Shown: positions 11,699 through 24,577, numbered from the stretch's first letter. The stretch: DNA of 64,000 nt from Cladocopium goreaui (GCA_947184155.2 CAMXCT020001438.1:36001-100000); one strand, 5' to 3'. Numbers and translations: made by a program. The notes: generated by a model not told the origin, from the sequence alone.

Positions 11699-12467
11699 CT
11701 CGGTGAGGTGGCGAAACGTCGAGATTTCATGGAGTTCACAGGCAAATATATGGTAATTTCTATGAAATTCCATAAATTTCCATGAATTTCCTGTAGATTT
11801 CTATGGTTTTAATCAGATCTTCGACGGTCAATTATCTGATGGTTTTGAGGAATGAAACCTGGGGATGGGCCAGCGAACATTGGGGGAGTTTGGCCACAAA
11901 AATGCATGTCAGGTAAAAACTTGGGGGTAATGGTGAGTTTGCAAACAACCATTTTCGACCTTGGGGCACACGTGGGCCCGCAAATTTGATCATTTCTTCA
12001 CCCGTATGAACTGCTGCAAGTCTGGTGGTCAATAATTTTCAGCCCCAAACAATAGGGGATCGTTGTGGCTCAACTAAACTGACCCAAGAAATCAGGTCTC
12101 CAAATCTAACATGTGATTTCCAGCCGGGGAATGGCGGGCTTGAAGGTTCCACGTCGCGCAACTTCAGGAGTAGGTGGAGGATGGGGAGGATGGGGAGACC
12201 TGGGGAAACTGCCATGGAGCACTGCCTCAACATGCCTCAACATGTTTTGAAGTTGCAAATGTTTGATAAATAAATAAACAAATAAATATATATATATATA
12301 TATATAATCAGCGCGCATCAATGCACATACGTACGTATCTGTCGATCTACCTATATATGTGCATATATATATATATGTATTTTAATACTAATGAGATATA
12401 TTACATGTACATTGCACTATGCCGTGGCATCATGACATCTACCGTACCATCCCTACCACATCTTGAC

Positions 12468-12535
12468 CTCCTGAGGTCGAAATTGAAACATAATGCGGCC
12501 CCAGCCGCTTGCTCATCCTTGTCATCACTTCCAGC
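12468..12535 (-). CDS. Small exon, two possible frames
   Basis: CCTGTAG acceptor. Either GSDDKDEQAAGAALCFNFDL with a GTCAAG donor, or LEVMTRMSKRLGPHY with a GTTTCA donor at 12489. The second joins the next exon in phase 0. Function unknown. Confidence 0.45.
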
Positions 12536-13499
12536 CTACAGGCTGGAATGATGGGCGCGCTGCAAGATATAGATTTGACTATACCAAAAACCAATAAGAA
12601 ACAGGCATGTTGCAGTGAAAAATCACTCATTTCTATCCATTTCTAGATCCGTTTTCCACTTTTGACGCCCAGTTATGCCATATTTCCCGGCCATGTTGGA
12701 TGGCACCAAAGGGTAACCCACCTCCAGTGGCCGTGTCAAAGATGCACCAGCTGCTTGCAACACCTGGACACCAACTGGCTGGACCAGCCAGTGTCAAAGG
12801 AAAAAACCCTGAATGGCCCTATGGAAATTTAACATGTAGCTACTCAAAATCACAATTTTTATCAATACTTCACAAATAATTCATCTATAAATGGACCATG
12901 TTCAATTGACTAATTGGAATGACCAGTAAACAACAACCCGGTGTCAGGTGTCCCGGTCACCCTGACTAACCACTCCATGATCAACCTTTCTGCCCACTGC
13001 CTAAACTGGCAACTGACAACCAAAAGGGTTGTCTGAAATAGGGCACCTAAACATATCCTGCCTCAAAACATTTGAGAAAATTATATATATATATTATAAT
13101 AATAATTATTATAATAATATATATATATGTATTCCAAATAAAATGGCAACAACGTGGGGTAAGTTTGTGAAATACATCCCATCAAATCTTTCTTTTTTTC
13201 CAAAAAAATGTTTGATTACTTGTATGGGCCATGAATCCCAGAATGGAAAGGAAAATCTGCAAGAAACCCTTGTATTTGAGGCTAAAGGTGAAATGTTCCA
13301 GCTGTTCTTCCCCATGAACATCATGAACCAATCCAACTCAATGGTTAGATCATGTCAGATATATAACAGTAATAAACTTTCATCGTTAGCTATGGAAAAT
13401 GGCTCCTTTATAGGTGATTTACGGGTAAACCCATGGTTTCTCTATGGAAAACCATGGTTTCCCCCAAGGTTTCCCCATGGAAAATCCGCAGCGCTTTGC

Positions 13500-13577
13500 C
13501 TGGGTCAAATCCTTCACCCTCCGTCGCAGGCGGCGCTTCACGAAGTCCTCCTCGATCTGGGACAGCATGGTGCTGGC
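13500..13577 (-). CDS. Coiled-coil exon (SQIEEDFVKRRLRRRVKDL)
   Basis: ATCGCAG acceptor and CAG/GCAAAG (GC) donor, 26 codons, phase 0 to 0. Reads ASTMLSQIEEDFVKRRLRRR, then VKDLTQ. Flanked on both sides by short inverted CCATGG/GGAAAAC motifs. Confidence 0.72.
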
Positions 13578-13673
13578 CTGCGATGAGGAAAAAACCATGG
13601 GGAAACGATGGCTGAATTCGATTGGGTTTATGTTAGATATAACATGATATAACTATAGTTAATGGGGTTTATA

Positions 13674-13795
13674 ATCTGGTTGGTGGTTGAATGTGGTTGA
13701 GCCCTACCCCTCTGAAAAATATGAGTTCGTCAGATTGGGATCATTATTCCCAACTATTGGGGAAAATAAAACATGTTCCAAAGCACCAACCAGAT
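13674..13795. mobile_element. Family-B foldback element
   Basis: Same ends (ATCTGGTTGGTGG...CACCAACCAGAT) and core, with a small insertion near the left end. Confidence 0.85.
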
Positions 13796-15429
13796 GGGGA
13801 AACATGATGAACATCAGGAAATTCCGGAGGCACATCTGCAACACGTTGGGTTGAAAGATGTTGAAATCAACTGGGATACTTGCGAAGAATCAGTTGACGC
13901 AATTGATTATCTTGGAATATCTTGGAAAAGGTGTGGGCAAATATGGGGACATGAACAATTTCAACTCTTAACAGCATAGACAATTAATTATGGGAAAACT
14001 AGGGGCACATTTTGGAACATTCCACTTAAGTATCTCATTTCTATCTCATTATGGGAAATGCGTTGAACATAAAGTCGTATTGACCATTTTGTGCAAACTC
14101 TAACATTGTGTCACACCTGAAGTAGGGATAAATAGTATAAGGCACTCGCTAACCATAATTTATGGTGAGGTCGGCTAGTGTGACATAAGTGACCCCAAAC
14201 ATCCCCAATGACAACCATGAAGGCTAGTGTTGGAATGTGTCTGGCTGTCAATTCTTGAAAGATAGTAAGCAGCAGAAATGCACCATTAAGCCGAAAATTG
14301 CAGTCCTATCAAGTTTAAGCGTGTCTTGGCCAATTTGCACATGTGGTCACTATCGCAGGTGAAGAAAACGACATGTTCGTCAGCCATCAAATACTGTACG
14401 TCTGGATAAGGTTCGTGGATGTGGGATGCAAGTGGGTCTCAGGTTCCAAACAGCGGAGACAAAGAATTGAGGATTATTCTGGTCTCAACATGTTTCGAAC
14501 GGATTCACAGATTCTGTACCGGTAATATTCCCCAGAGCAAGAGCATTTGATTCTGAGATGTTCTGAACATTGTTCATCTCGCTCAGATAACAAGGAACAT
14601 GACCCCCAACCAAAATGGAGCTTTGACTGAGGAGTATTTTGAAAGCTCACGTATGCAATGAATATGCTAAGGTGTTCTATCGTCACACAACCGAAGAATG
14701 GACTACAATACTTCACAAACATTGATGTTTTGGTTTCCCTTCTCGATCCCATCCCCACAATACACGTGTGTCAATTCGAAGCATCCCAAGAAGATATGGA
14801 CTGGCCCAGCCCAGCCGTGAGAAAAACCACCAGCCACCAAACAGTCTTAATCTCTAAAACACGCAGCTTGCAGCTGGCCCAGCTTGCCTGTTTGCATTTT
14901 GCAGACTTTTCATCCAACCTTCAGACTCCAGATCAATGACGGAGATGGGCCAGGGATCTGGGGCCTTACATTGCAAACAACATGTGGCTTACGTGTACCC
15001 ATGATATCCCATAAATAATCTTTCACCCGACATCAAATACCACCCTAGAAACCTTTTGTATCTGATCGTTTCGCAGGCCATATGAGCGGTATCAAACATA
15101 TATGAGGGGGAGGGAATGACTATTTGTCATATGTAACTGGTGGCTATGGTGCTTTTGTAAGACACAGCGTTGGTCCACGCATAATCTATATACTCCTGTT
15201 GATTGCGCACCAGTTCATTTTGCCAAGCGCAGCTAGACTTAGAAAAATAATTTGTCAAACTGTTGGATACGTGCGTCACATCTCTAAGATACTTATCTAT
15301 TGAATCCTATTGGTATCTCTGAATGAATTCAATGTCCGTTCTACCCCATATTACCCCATGATTTCATAGTATATTTATGTGTATTTCATATGATTTCACC
15401 ATGGATTTCCCCACGCTGCTTGGCTTCAC

Positions 15430-15482
15430 CCCCTCTGCGTTCGAGTGACAACCCGCCCAGGCTCCACGCGATCTCCTCCAAC
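15430..15482 (-). CDS. Small exon (LEEIAWSLGGLSLERRG)
   Basis: GCTGCAG acceptor and GTGAAG donor, 53 nt. Helical, GC-rich island in AT-rich DNA. It carries no ATG. Confidence 0.55.
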
Positions 15483-15815
15483 CTGCAGCGATGTTTGCTG
15501 CGATAGTGGATCCGTTGCAGAAAACATACGCATCACTGCGACATCACTTTATGACATGATAAAGTAAAATCTAAAACTAGAAGGCATTAACTTTGTACAG
15601 GGTAGGACTTATTCAGAGATGATGAACTGATGAATCGGGTTGAATTCAAGGATTGTCAATTGTTAATCAAGGGTTCATGTGAATGGTATTGGTGGTAATG
15701 GTTAATGAATGGTGTTTTGCGATGGTCGACCAATGGCTGATTGACGCTGGGCTGAGGGTTGAATATAGTACAATTGATTCATGATGCGTGTTTCATGTCT
15801 CGTAGGCAATAATTG

Positions 15816-15949
15816 CCGGTTGGTGGTTGGATAAGACTTGACAGGTTGGTAGTTTCACCCTCGAAAACGATGATTGAACTGTAAGATCATCATCCCCAAA
15901 TAGGTTCTTTCAAATCGAAGGAAACAACAAAGTTAAAACCACCAACAGC
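15816..15949. mobile_element. Diverged family-B element
   Basis: CCGGTTGGTGGTTGG at the left and AAAACCACCAACAG at the right; the core is only loosely conserved (CCTCGAAAACGATGA). Confidence 0.65.
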
Positions 15950-16005
15950 ACATTTTTTCTGTATATTGATGTGCAGTACTTTTTCCAAGGCCCATCACAA
16001 CAAGC

Positions 16006-16088
16006 ATCGCCGAGGCGCTCTCGCACGCATCGCAAGGAGCGAGCAGTCTGCTTGTCCTGACGTTCCTCGGGGTCGAGACCAAAACAGC
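16006..16088 (-). CDS. Charged exon (GLDPEERQDKQTARSLR)
   Basis: GGCCAG acceptor; CFGLDPEERQDKQTARSLRC, then VRERLGD. The donor is GC at 16005 or GT at 15998. The frame is unambiguous but the end is not. Just upstream of a family-B foldback element (15816-15949). Confidence 0.65.
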
Positions 16089-16395
16089 CTGGCCCCAACA
16101 GTTGGTGTGATCTCCATGATTCTCCAGGTCCTTAAAAACAATGTGATGATTCCTACATCATGGTTGCATGTCAAATCGGGGAACCGACCATTGGCTGACT
16201 CTTTGTCCAAGTTGTTTACTTATGCAACAGCCGTCTCCACGAGGAACATCATATTCAAGCTGCAAAACCAGTCACACAGTGCTGTTCTCCAACAACTTAA
16301 ACTACAACACATAGCCATGTACACAAAAAGAGTTTCGAGGAAAAAACAGTGATCTATCACTGACCCCTTCTGTTCCATAATCCCAGTTATGATGT

Positions 16396-16455
16396 TATGG
16401 ATAGTTTATGGATAGTTTATGGATAGTTTATGGATAGTCATGGATAGTTATGGAA
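16396..16455. repeat. 11-bp tandem repeat
   Basis: TTATGGATAGT repeated about five times. Confidence 0.85.
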
Positions 16456-16572
16456 AGTTATATTCCATACTCTCAGTTTTTTTGAATGGATTCTTATGCA
16501 TATTGTTCTCACTAACCGCCTATTGTTTCATGGTTTTCCCATGACCAAAAACAACGGCCGCGGCCGCTGTAC

Positions 16573-16654
16573 CAGGCCGCGATCTCTCGGAGCTCATCTT
16601 GCGCTGCGTCCCGCTGGGACTTCAACTCCTCGAGGAGTTGAACCGAGTTGGACG
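16573..16654 (-). CDS. Coiled-coil exon (LLEELKSQRDAAQDELREI)
   Basis: AAACCAG acceptor and GTACAG donor. SNSVQLLEELKSQRDAAQDE, then LREIAA, a clear heptad pattern. Lies in a region of GGGAAAC-rich intron. Confidence 0.72.
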
Positions 16655-17098
16655 CTGGTTTCGAGGCCACGTGGCAAAACATGGGGAGATGATGAAAAGA
16701 AATGTGGGATATGGGAACAGATATGGGAACAAAGACGGGAAACATATGTTACTGTAAATGTAAACAAATATGGGAACATACATTTGGAAAATATGGGAAA
16801 CATTTGGGGAAAAAAAGGGAAAACTTGGGAATTGTCTGGGTGACTTCCACAATAACTGGTAGAAATATGGTCAAGCATAGCTACAAGTCAAATCCCTGGT
16901 GCCTGGTCAACATTAGATTAGCTTTTAAACGGATGTTGATCCCATCCACATCTGGTAGTTTGATCCATCCCCAAATGATTTGTCCTTAAGAAGCATTCAA
17001 AAAAGTGTTCAGCCTGTTCTCATAGCTCACTTCTACCCCACCTTGCAAAACAACCCGTTCTGAACCGGTCACCGTCGTGGCATCACCATCTTCGGCAC

Positions 17099-17206
17099 CT
17101 CGATTTTGGCGTCACGGTTTTCAGCTGAGCCTTCCAAGGTCTTCATGGTCTCCCACAGCTTCGCCATGGCTTCGCTGGGCGCCCACAAGACCTTGGCGGA
17201 CGCTTT
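17099..17206 (-). CDS. Exon, 36 codons (AKLWETMKTLEG)
   Basis: CTTGAG acceptor and GAG/GTGCCG donor, phase 0 to 0. Reads KASAKVLWAPSEAMAKLWET, then MKTLEGSAENRDAKIE. Amphipathic helix; unrecognised. Confidence 0.72.
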
Positions 17207-17384
17207 CTCAAGAGAAGTTCGCCACCATTAACACAAGTTCTATTGAGTTCTGCCCCTTATTCATGGTGAACAAAAATCACTTACAATGTCCATTTTAACA
17301 CTATTTTTGATGGTCAAGTATCCATTTCAAATGGTTAAAATCCCATCATCTTCTCCTCCAAGTGGCACTTTCCTCCTTCCGCAC

Positions 17385-17492
17385 CGCCTTCGCCCCGTCG
17401 TGGCCCTTGGCTACGCGCTCCGCGGCCTTCTGCACCTGCGCCACGCCGTCGCGGCGAACGGCGGGCGCACGACCGTCGAGCTGGGCGATCTC
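17385..17492 (-). CDS. Coiled-coil exon, 36 codons
   Basis: GCAGCAG acceptor; EIAQLDGRAPAVRRDGVAQV, then QKAAERVAKGHDGAKA. A donor at GCG/GTGCGG gives phase 0, matching the next exon; the frame remains open to a later GTGCCA (17368). Among the most GC-rich islands here. Confidence 0.75.
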
Positions 17493-17499
17493 CTGCTGC

Positions 17500-18960
17500 T
17501 GTCATGGAGGCCGGGGGAAACCAAGGTGGTGCCGCATATGACAAGGAGGTTTACTGGGATAGCTTATAACATTTTATAGTTATATTATAACTATAATTAA
17601 TAACAACCATTGATGGTTATGAATTATAAACTATAGTTAGCCTATATAATTTATGGATTGTTTTTTAAACTTGGATTTGCCGAAGAGCTCCGCCAAAATC
17701 ACACATACCCGCTCTAGATTCCACAACTTTGATGCTCTGATATGCTCTGTCAGGAAAATAAACATCAATTTCACCAGACCCTTTAAATTCATGGGCCACC
17801 AATTCCATTGCACTATCACAACCTTCTCCATCAAAATTCATCAAAATGCTAGGTCCAGCTAGGTCAAATACCAAATGCCTGGGCTACCCCAAGTCCATTC
17901 GATGCCTGGAGGATCATGCCACGGATATGTTTTTTCACCCTGGCTACTGATAAGTCTACCCACTGGCCCACAAACCACTGAATGGGATGATCCTCCAAGC
18001 TCTGGGTAAATTTGGGCATTTGGGCTAGGTAGGATGAGTTCACTTATAACTGGGGTTATAACCTATGTACGATCCAAGTGCCAGGTCATCCGTGCACCTC
18101 ATCGAGATTCATGTCTACCACAGGCGCCTGCCAGAAATCTGGGGAGATTGACCAACAGCATGGTGAAATCAGCAACTGGGCAATCCCCCAACAAAAACCA
18201 AACAAATAGACGCAAATCCTCCTTGAATGAGGCTAAGGGTGATTAAACTACTTTCCTATCTTGTGGGTATTTTCAAGAACAACTACAGTATTATGGTGTT
18301 AATTGAAACAATCATGTTTCAAGCCAGCAAGGTTTGAAAACCATTAATGACCAAAATTCGGGCGTCTATCAAAAGAACTTTGATTTGATCGATTCAACTC
18401 GGCCACTGCAAGGATTTCCTAAAACCCCCCTCGCTGAACAACTGCAAGCCTTTATTATCTTCCTACCCAACAAATCATAAAACTCCCGGACTCCTATCTT
18501 CCTATCAAACCACGCATCTAACCAACTTCGGGTTGAATTCAATTTCCGGATAGGTATTACATGCCTGGAAGGTGGTATTGGTCAGTCAACAAAACCTCTG
18601 CGGGCGCATGGCAACTCACATCCCAGCGGTCTCGATCAACGATCCCACCATGGGAATTTTTAGGTTGGCATGAACATGCAATATTATAATGGCTGTATGA
18701 CAATCCCCGAATATGGGTACACGATCCAGCCCTTAAACATGGCACATGCACAACCATGTTCAAATCCCCTGCGTCCATTTTGTTTGCATTCAAGGTATCC
18801 CCCCAACAAACAAGCATACCCAAGACTCGGGTGAAGAACAAACACAAAAAATGCCGAAAAATGATTGTCTTTCTTGGGCCTTGAAGTATTACCCATTTCT
18901 TTACCATTTAATTTAGGCAACCCAATAATAAAGCTACGATTTGGGGATGGCTGAAATCCC
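17500..18960. other. Intron-like stretch, nothing supported
   Basis: AT-rich, with short TATAA repeats at 17560-17650. Several open frames on both strands lack splice signals and GC elevation. Confidence 0.5.
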
Positions 18961-19011
18961 AGCCGTGCCATGCCGTGCCTGTTGCCCCGTTCGACGACGA
19001 TGAAGACCCAC

Positions 19012-19056
19012 TTCCAACTGTCGCAAGGCCCAGGCTTCAGCCAGATCTTCAGGCTC
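19012..19056 (-). CDS. Exon (EPEDLAEAWALRQLE)
   Basis: CCTGCAG acceptor and GAA/GTGGGT donor, 15 codons, phase 0 to 0. Helical, acidic. Confidence 0.65.
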
Positions 19057-19694
19057 CTGCAGGGTCAACGAAGAAACAAAAAACGCATGGCAAGATCCAC
19101 CCAAGGGGGTCATGAGCGAACCAACGAACAGAAATACTGTACGTCAATATGTGTGTGTATAGTATTGAATATATTTATATCTCTCTCTCAATAAAAATAT
19201 AAACATGAATATCAATATACACACATATATATATATATACATATAAATACATATACATATATACATATACATATACGGATGTATAGACGGATGTATACGA
19301 TACATTGGTGTTAGTTGTTTCTTCCCAAACGGGACAACTCGGATTGTGAGACTGGTAAAATGCCACGGGCCAAGGTCCAAAATGGCATCCTGTACAAGCT
19401 TTCCTGGCGTGCCAGCACTTGCAATCATAAATTTTGTGATTTGTACTTGCAACCCGAATCAGAATCATGAATGAACACACAACAAGCGAGAGATACATTT
19501 ACCCATATATATATAGATACATTTCATGGAAAGTAGCAAAACCATACTTGCCATGGCAATTAAGATGGTGACGATTAAGATAAATAGGATCAATATATAT
19601 ATATATAAATATACACATAATACAGTAAAATGACAGAGTGTCAAATAAAAAATGTGGCGGACATCACTTTATAAGCCTTTTGGAACTCAAATCC

Positions 19695-20315
19695 GCCCAC
19701 ACCGCTTTGGCGGTGAAGGCGTGCTTATTGGGGGGCAACAGCAACACTAAATGCTCAATGACATTTGTTAATATAGCAGTCGCTATATCAGCTTTAGCTG
19801 GGGGGGGGGGGCCAAAAACGGTTTCGCACCGAGACCAGAATACGGTGGTGTTTTCGACATTTTTCGAGGATTTTTGGGTGTCTGAGCGCAAGAGGGTATT
19901 GAAATGGAATTTTGGGTCATTTTGGTAGCTTTCCGGCAATGGAAAAACGGCCAAAAATGAAAAAAACATTGTACATAGCAAGATTTTGCAGGGTTTTTGG
20001 ATGCCAGAGCATTGAAAACACTGCAAAAACAAGTGTTTTGGACTGACGTTATAGCAAAAAACGTGTAAATTACCGTATGCTTGACTGGAAACATTACAAA
20101 AACACTGTCAAAAGCAATGTTTTGGAAGGATTTACTGCCTTTATGGCAAAAAACGTGTAAATTACCGTCTGTTTGACTGGAAACATTGGAAAAACACTGT
20201 CAAAAACAATGTTTTGGAAGGATTTCTTATTGAAACTTCTTAGCTTGAAGAGCCCCCACGGGGGAAAACCACCCTTAGCCCCTCTCACGGACCGAAATAA
20301 ACCTGCGGTGTGGGC
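19695..20315. repeat. Possible element with 11-bp inverted ends and an internal duplication
   Basis: GCCCACACCGC (19695) and GCGGTGTGGGC (20305) bound about 620 bp. Inside, a unit of about 105 bp (GCAAAAAACGTGTAAATTACC ... CAATGTTTTGGAAGGATTT) occurs twice in tandem, with a weaker third copy before them. Mobility is not shown. Confidence 0.5.
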
Positions 20316-21056
20316 GGCCACCCCACGCGAAGCGGGGTGAATATCATGGGAACGTACCTTTGTTGTAAAAGTATTTAGCTACCTGACGGAATGGCATTGG
20401 TTTTACTCAACCGAGGTTCATCCCCATTTATAACCAAGGAAAAAAGTATTAGAGTACCGTAAAGTGCCATTATAAGTACACATTTAAGATTGACCAAGTA
20501 AGAGTCCCCTAAGACCTTGGCTTTATCCCATAGCCCAGCTCAAAGCTCTAGTATGCGGGCTGTCAAAGTAGCCAACCCTGGGTTAACACAAATCATCCCC
20601 AAGATATCAACCGTATTATGTTCAAGCATCACCACTATATCCATGTTCCATGGTTAAATCCCTTTTCTGGAAAAAGGTATTATAATTCACAAACCTGAAA
20701 AGTTGTGATTCTTGGGAAGTATTCCCTGGTCCTCACCATCATCTATAGTAAGGCCCAATGGGGTCACAAGAAGTTTCCCGGCCTCTTCAATCCTGTCATC
20801 CCAAGATGGTTTATAAGTAAACCCCATTAACATCCATTAACTATCTATAGATATGTCTACCATAATCCCTATAGTCTTTGTAGTGAACTAAACCACCAAA
20901 GGTTGGCCCAGAACCCGTGAGACCTCATCTGAGCCATTAAAGATTTCGCTATGTAGTATATAAATAACCCAGGTAGTATATATATATAATTCCCAGTGTC
21001 ATAACCAATCAAAAATCATGCAGTTATATCATATCATATTCCCAGATTTCTGTTGG

Positions 21057-21144
21057 CTATCTATCTATCTATCTATCGATCTATCTATCTATCTATCTAT
21101 TTATCTATCTATCCATCTATTTATCTATCTCTCTCTCTCTCTCC
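21057..21144. repeat. (CTAT)n/(CT)n microsatellite
   Basis: CTATCTATC run passing into CTCTCTCT. A second (CTAT)n run at 21363-21413. Confidence 0.92.
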
Positions 21145-21229
21145 CTATACGTATATATATATATATATACATATGTAAATTGGCTAAAACCTATGGGTTT
21201 AAGTGACGACTTCAAGGCTTTGTTGCGAC

Positions 21230-21291
21230 CTCGTCATTCAGCTCCCGCTGGGCTGCCGCTGCCAAAGCCTTGATCCGCGCGCGACTGTCGC
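21230..21291 (-). CDS. Coiled-coil exon (ARIKALAAAAQRELNDE)
   Basis: TTGCAAG acceptor and GAG/GTCGCA donor, 62 nt, phase 1 to 0. Encodes DSRARIKALAAAAQRELNDE. Flanked by two (CTAT)n microsatellites. Confidence 0.72.
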
Positions 21292-22274
21292 CTTGCAAGG
21301 GGAAGCGTCACCAACAAAAAAAACATGGTTGGCTTAAAAAAATGGATTAAATATACTGGGTATATCTATCTATCTATCTATCGATCTATCTATCTATCTA
21401 TCTATCTATCTATATATGGTAAAGATTGGATAGACTTGTAAAGGGTATCCAAATAAATATGACACTATATCATCGGGATGGGATTAAAACCTCCAGAATT
21501 TCGGAACCAATAGGGATATAACCAAGAACAATGGTGGCATTGGATGGCTGTAGCATCAAACATGGGAATTCACGAACAAGAACCCGGCCTTAGTTAACAA
21601 AAACATGGGCTTTGATGTTTTTCGCTGCAAGGCTTGGGGGAAAATGTGGATACAACCAAAGGAAAACATGGCTGAAAAACCTGAACAAGTACAGCAATGT
21701 GGAATTACAGTAGCATATGTTGCAGAACAAACACTGTGATTGACCGTGGTGATTTTATTGCCAGCAACAGTAATTTAACCCGCCAGTTTCTAGGTGGAAT
21801 GATCCTGCCAATTAATTACCCGGCTAATGACTCATGACATCTCATGACCATATGAAATCCCTTAGGGAAAGGATAAGATAATAAGTTACGATTGGTGGAG
21901 TGGTGGGTCCTCCATGTAGCCATAGATCTTATTCTCATCGGCGATATAGGTCCTGAAAGAGGTAGAACAAACTCATATCATATCAAATCATATCACATTG
22001 AAACATAGTTGCAAATTAAACTTGCTCTGCATTTTCTCTTTTTTTTGATCCTTTGCGGGGGCTACTGAACAAGGTGGTGCTATCCAGTTTTAAGTTCGCT
22101 GGTAATCTCAACTAACTATAACTCTCATATTAAAAAAAAACAACTTAGCTAACAAACTGGGGCACACCCCGGCAACAATCACCCCAATAATCAACTATTA
22201 TTGTTGGTTATTTCCCTACTATTTTCTCATGATTGTTCCATTCTTAACCACTCCCCATGACCCAAGAATCTCCA

Positions 22275-22382
22275 TACCCTCTGCTAAACGTTCACATAAC
22301 TATCACCATGCTAATGGGTAATCAACTATTTCCATGACCATTTTTCATTTTCAATAGCTATGTTACAAATTACCAGAGGGTA
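22275..22382. mobile_element. Family-A palindromic element
   Basis: TACCCTCTGCTAAAC...AATTACCAGAGGGTA, 108 bp. A related single end (AAATGACCAGAGGGTA) lies at 22487-22505 beside an exon. Confidence 0.8.
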
Positions 22383-22519
22383 TATATATCCCCATTATCT
22401 ACTATTCATCCATGATTGCTGGTTGCTTTCCCATTCTTTTCCCATTCCCCAAGGTTCACATCCACATCCCTATTTACAGTTGGTTATATAAATGACCAGA
22501 GGGTACCCACGGTGGCCAC

Positions 22520-22611
22520 CTTGTGGCACCGCCCCTCGAGGCGCATCGCGGGCTGCTTGCCGCTGGGCACGCGCCAGCCGTGCGGCTTGGACGGCGGAGG
22601 TTTCGACGTCC
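22520..22611 (-). CDS. Coiled-coil exon (AARLARAQRQAARD)
   Basis: CCGCCAG acceptor; DVETSAVQAARLARAQRQAA, then RDAPRGAVPQ, to CAAG/GTGGCC. Phase 2 in, 1 out, agreeing with both neighbours. The frame stays open further to YPL, where TACCCTCTG/GTCATT resembles the end of the palindromic family and could act as an alternative donor. Confidence 0.7.
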
Positions 22612-22630
22612 CTGGCGGCACCGGATGTTT

Positions 22631-22751
22631 TATCCACTGAGGGAACTAACATAGCTATTGAATATGGCCATGGAAATAGCTGATTTACCCATCAAACATT
22701 GTGATTTTCCATAATTATGTTAGTTTACCAGAGGGTATCCACTGAGGGAAC
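22631..22751. mobile_element. Family-A element flanked by 16-bp direct repeats
   Basis: TATCCACTGAGGGAAC occurs at 22631-22646 and 22736-22751, on either side of a family-A body (TAACATAGC...GTTAGTTTACCAGAGGG). On the minus strand each repeat carries TTCCCTCAG, a possible splice acceptor. Confidence 0.82.
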
Positions 22752-23510
22752 AACAGGAAGAGCTGTATAATGTGTATATACATGTATGTATATATATATA
22801 CACACACACACTATACCGTAAGCATTGTGTGTTTTTTTGCGGATAGCTTAAAGGCTTCAAGAAGTATATCTTGTAAAACTATTTTGTGATGAACATTGAA
22901 TGGGGCTTACTATATAGTTGGTGGGTACAAAGTGATAAAGTGATATACCTCGGATTTACTTATATGACCATGGGGGATATAATGGAGGATAAACTGAATA
23001 AGGGACACTGTTAATATTGAAAAATCATGCAGGGGGATTACACTACTTAACCATGTGTTGGGCATATGTCATGGATAGATTTTATAATTTTTATGCGGGT
23101 ATATTGTGAAGAAATGTAACCAACGGAAGGAGCAATACCCATAGCTAAGTTAGTTTGGCAGTGGGTTGGTAGGGTGGAATGGGTTGGATAATGTTGGATA
23201 TATGTACGGTTGGGTAGTTAGATGGGTCTATGAACCAGCTCTTGGCCAACAGGGCACCGTGTTGCACCCCACTTGTATGGTCCCAAATACATGGTTCCAT
23301 CCCTGACATCCACCATGGTGTCTGGAGGGCGTTTTGTATCAGGGGGAAGGGATTATGATTATGATTAATTATTCATTATTATAACCCTTGTAATTTATAT
23401 TTATAATCCACATAGTCAATCTTTTTCTTATGAAACCACCTTTTAGATTAAATTTTCTTCAGGAACCCATTCAGAATGGCACCTCTAAAATCCCAAGCCT
23501 AACACGGGGC

Positions 23511-23606
23511 GCTGCAATGCCACCAGGGCGCTCCATGTCCTTGGCATCGTCAAAGCCCTCGGCCGGCTCTGTCAACGGTTCAGTGGCTTCTGCCACGTCA
23601 CCAATC
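23511..23606 (-). CDS. Acidic exon (GFDDAKDMERPGG)
   Basis: GCTGAG acceptor; reads IGDVAEATEPLTEPAEGFDD, then AKDMERPGGIA. A GC donor (GCAGC/GCC) gives phase 2 as the next exon requires. GT donors a few bases later would give other phases. Confidence 0.55.
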
Positions 23607-24469
23607 CTCAGCATAGAAGCGGGAAAATGGGGCTGCAAAGGGCTGCGGCTAAGTTGGTTTAATTTAGCAGTTCCCCCAAAAAAGATGGGAAAGTAAAATC
23701 CCACAAAATACTGATGAATCACGTTTCTATCTTTTTGGGAGTTAGATACCGTATTATATATATATGTACTTTGTGGTGATTGTAAACCAGCTTACGACTC
23801 GGGGGAGCCACCTTGAAAACCAAGGAAAACGTTTAGGCGATCATGGTCAGGTTTACATGGTGCTTTTGTGGGTTCGGCCAAGACAGGGCAAGAGGGAATC
23901 ATCATCCGAAATTTGAAGCATTTGAGGCATGACGCGGGCAGCCAAACACATGTTGACAAATAGAAGGCACCAATCTCAGTGTTGGATGCCTACCAGCACA
24001 GAAGAGTTGCCAGGTGTGGGTTCAATCTTGCCAGATGCCTACCATCAAGTGGGACCGTTTTCATCTATTTTCTCACAATAGTAGAACAGAAAAAGGAAAT
24101 CTGGGAAGGCCACTGGAATCCCAGAAAGTGGATTTGGTTTTTGGGTTGACTGCTGAGCACCACATCCCGGTATATGAACCTATATAGACATAGCAATGGA
24201 AAGCCACATTACATGAAGCTCCAATGGACGATTTTCAAGTGATAGGTTTACATGAGGTAGCTGCAACTAACAAAGAAATGGCATCCAACATGGCCACAAT
24301 CTTTGGCTCCTCTGGCCGGCAAACTCTTAGTCTGAATGGAGATTCAGAGAAACTCGCACCTCGAAAATCAAAAAAACAGCTCCAGTGAATCTCCAGGGCC
24401 ATCCCATACCCTGCACGGTATCTTGTCTCTCTCTCCAGCGCCCTCTCCAAGAGTTCACACTTTTTTTTA

Positions 24470-24577
24470 ATGCCATTATTTGTATATATGAACAGTCCAT
24501 TAAAACATATCCCCATTAGTTTTTAATGCCATTATTTGTATATATACAGTCCATTAAAACATATCCCCATTAGTTAG
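24470..24577. repeat. Tandem duplication of about 59 bp
   Basis: TTAATGCCATTATTTGTATA ... CATATCCCCATTAGTT occurs twice in direct tandem. Confidence 0.85.

Noticed and set aside
12106..12240. Possible minus exon (GLPILPILHLLLKLRDVEP)
   Set aside because: GGGGAGGATGG repeats explain the composition, and phases do not link the exons at 13.5 and 12.5 kb.
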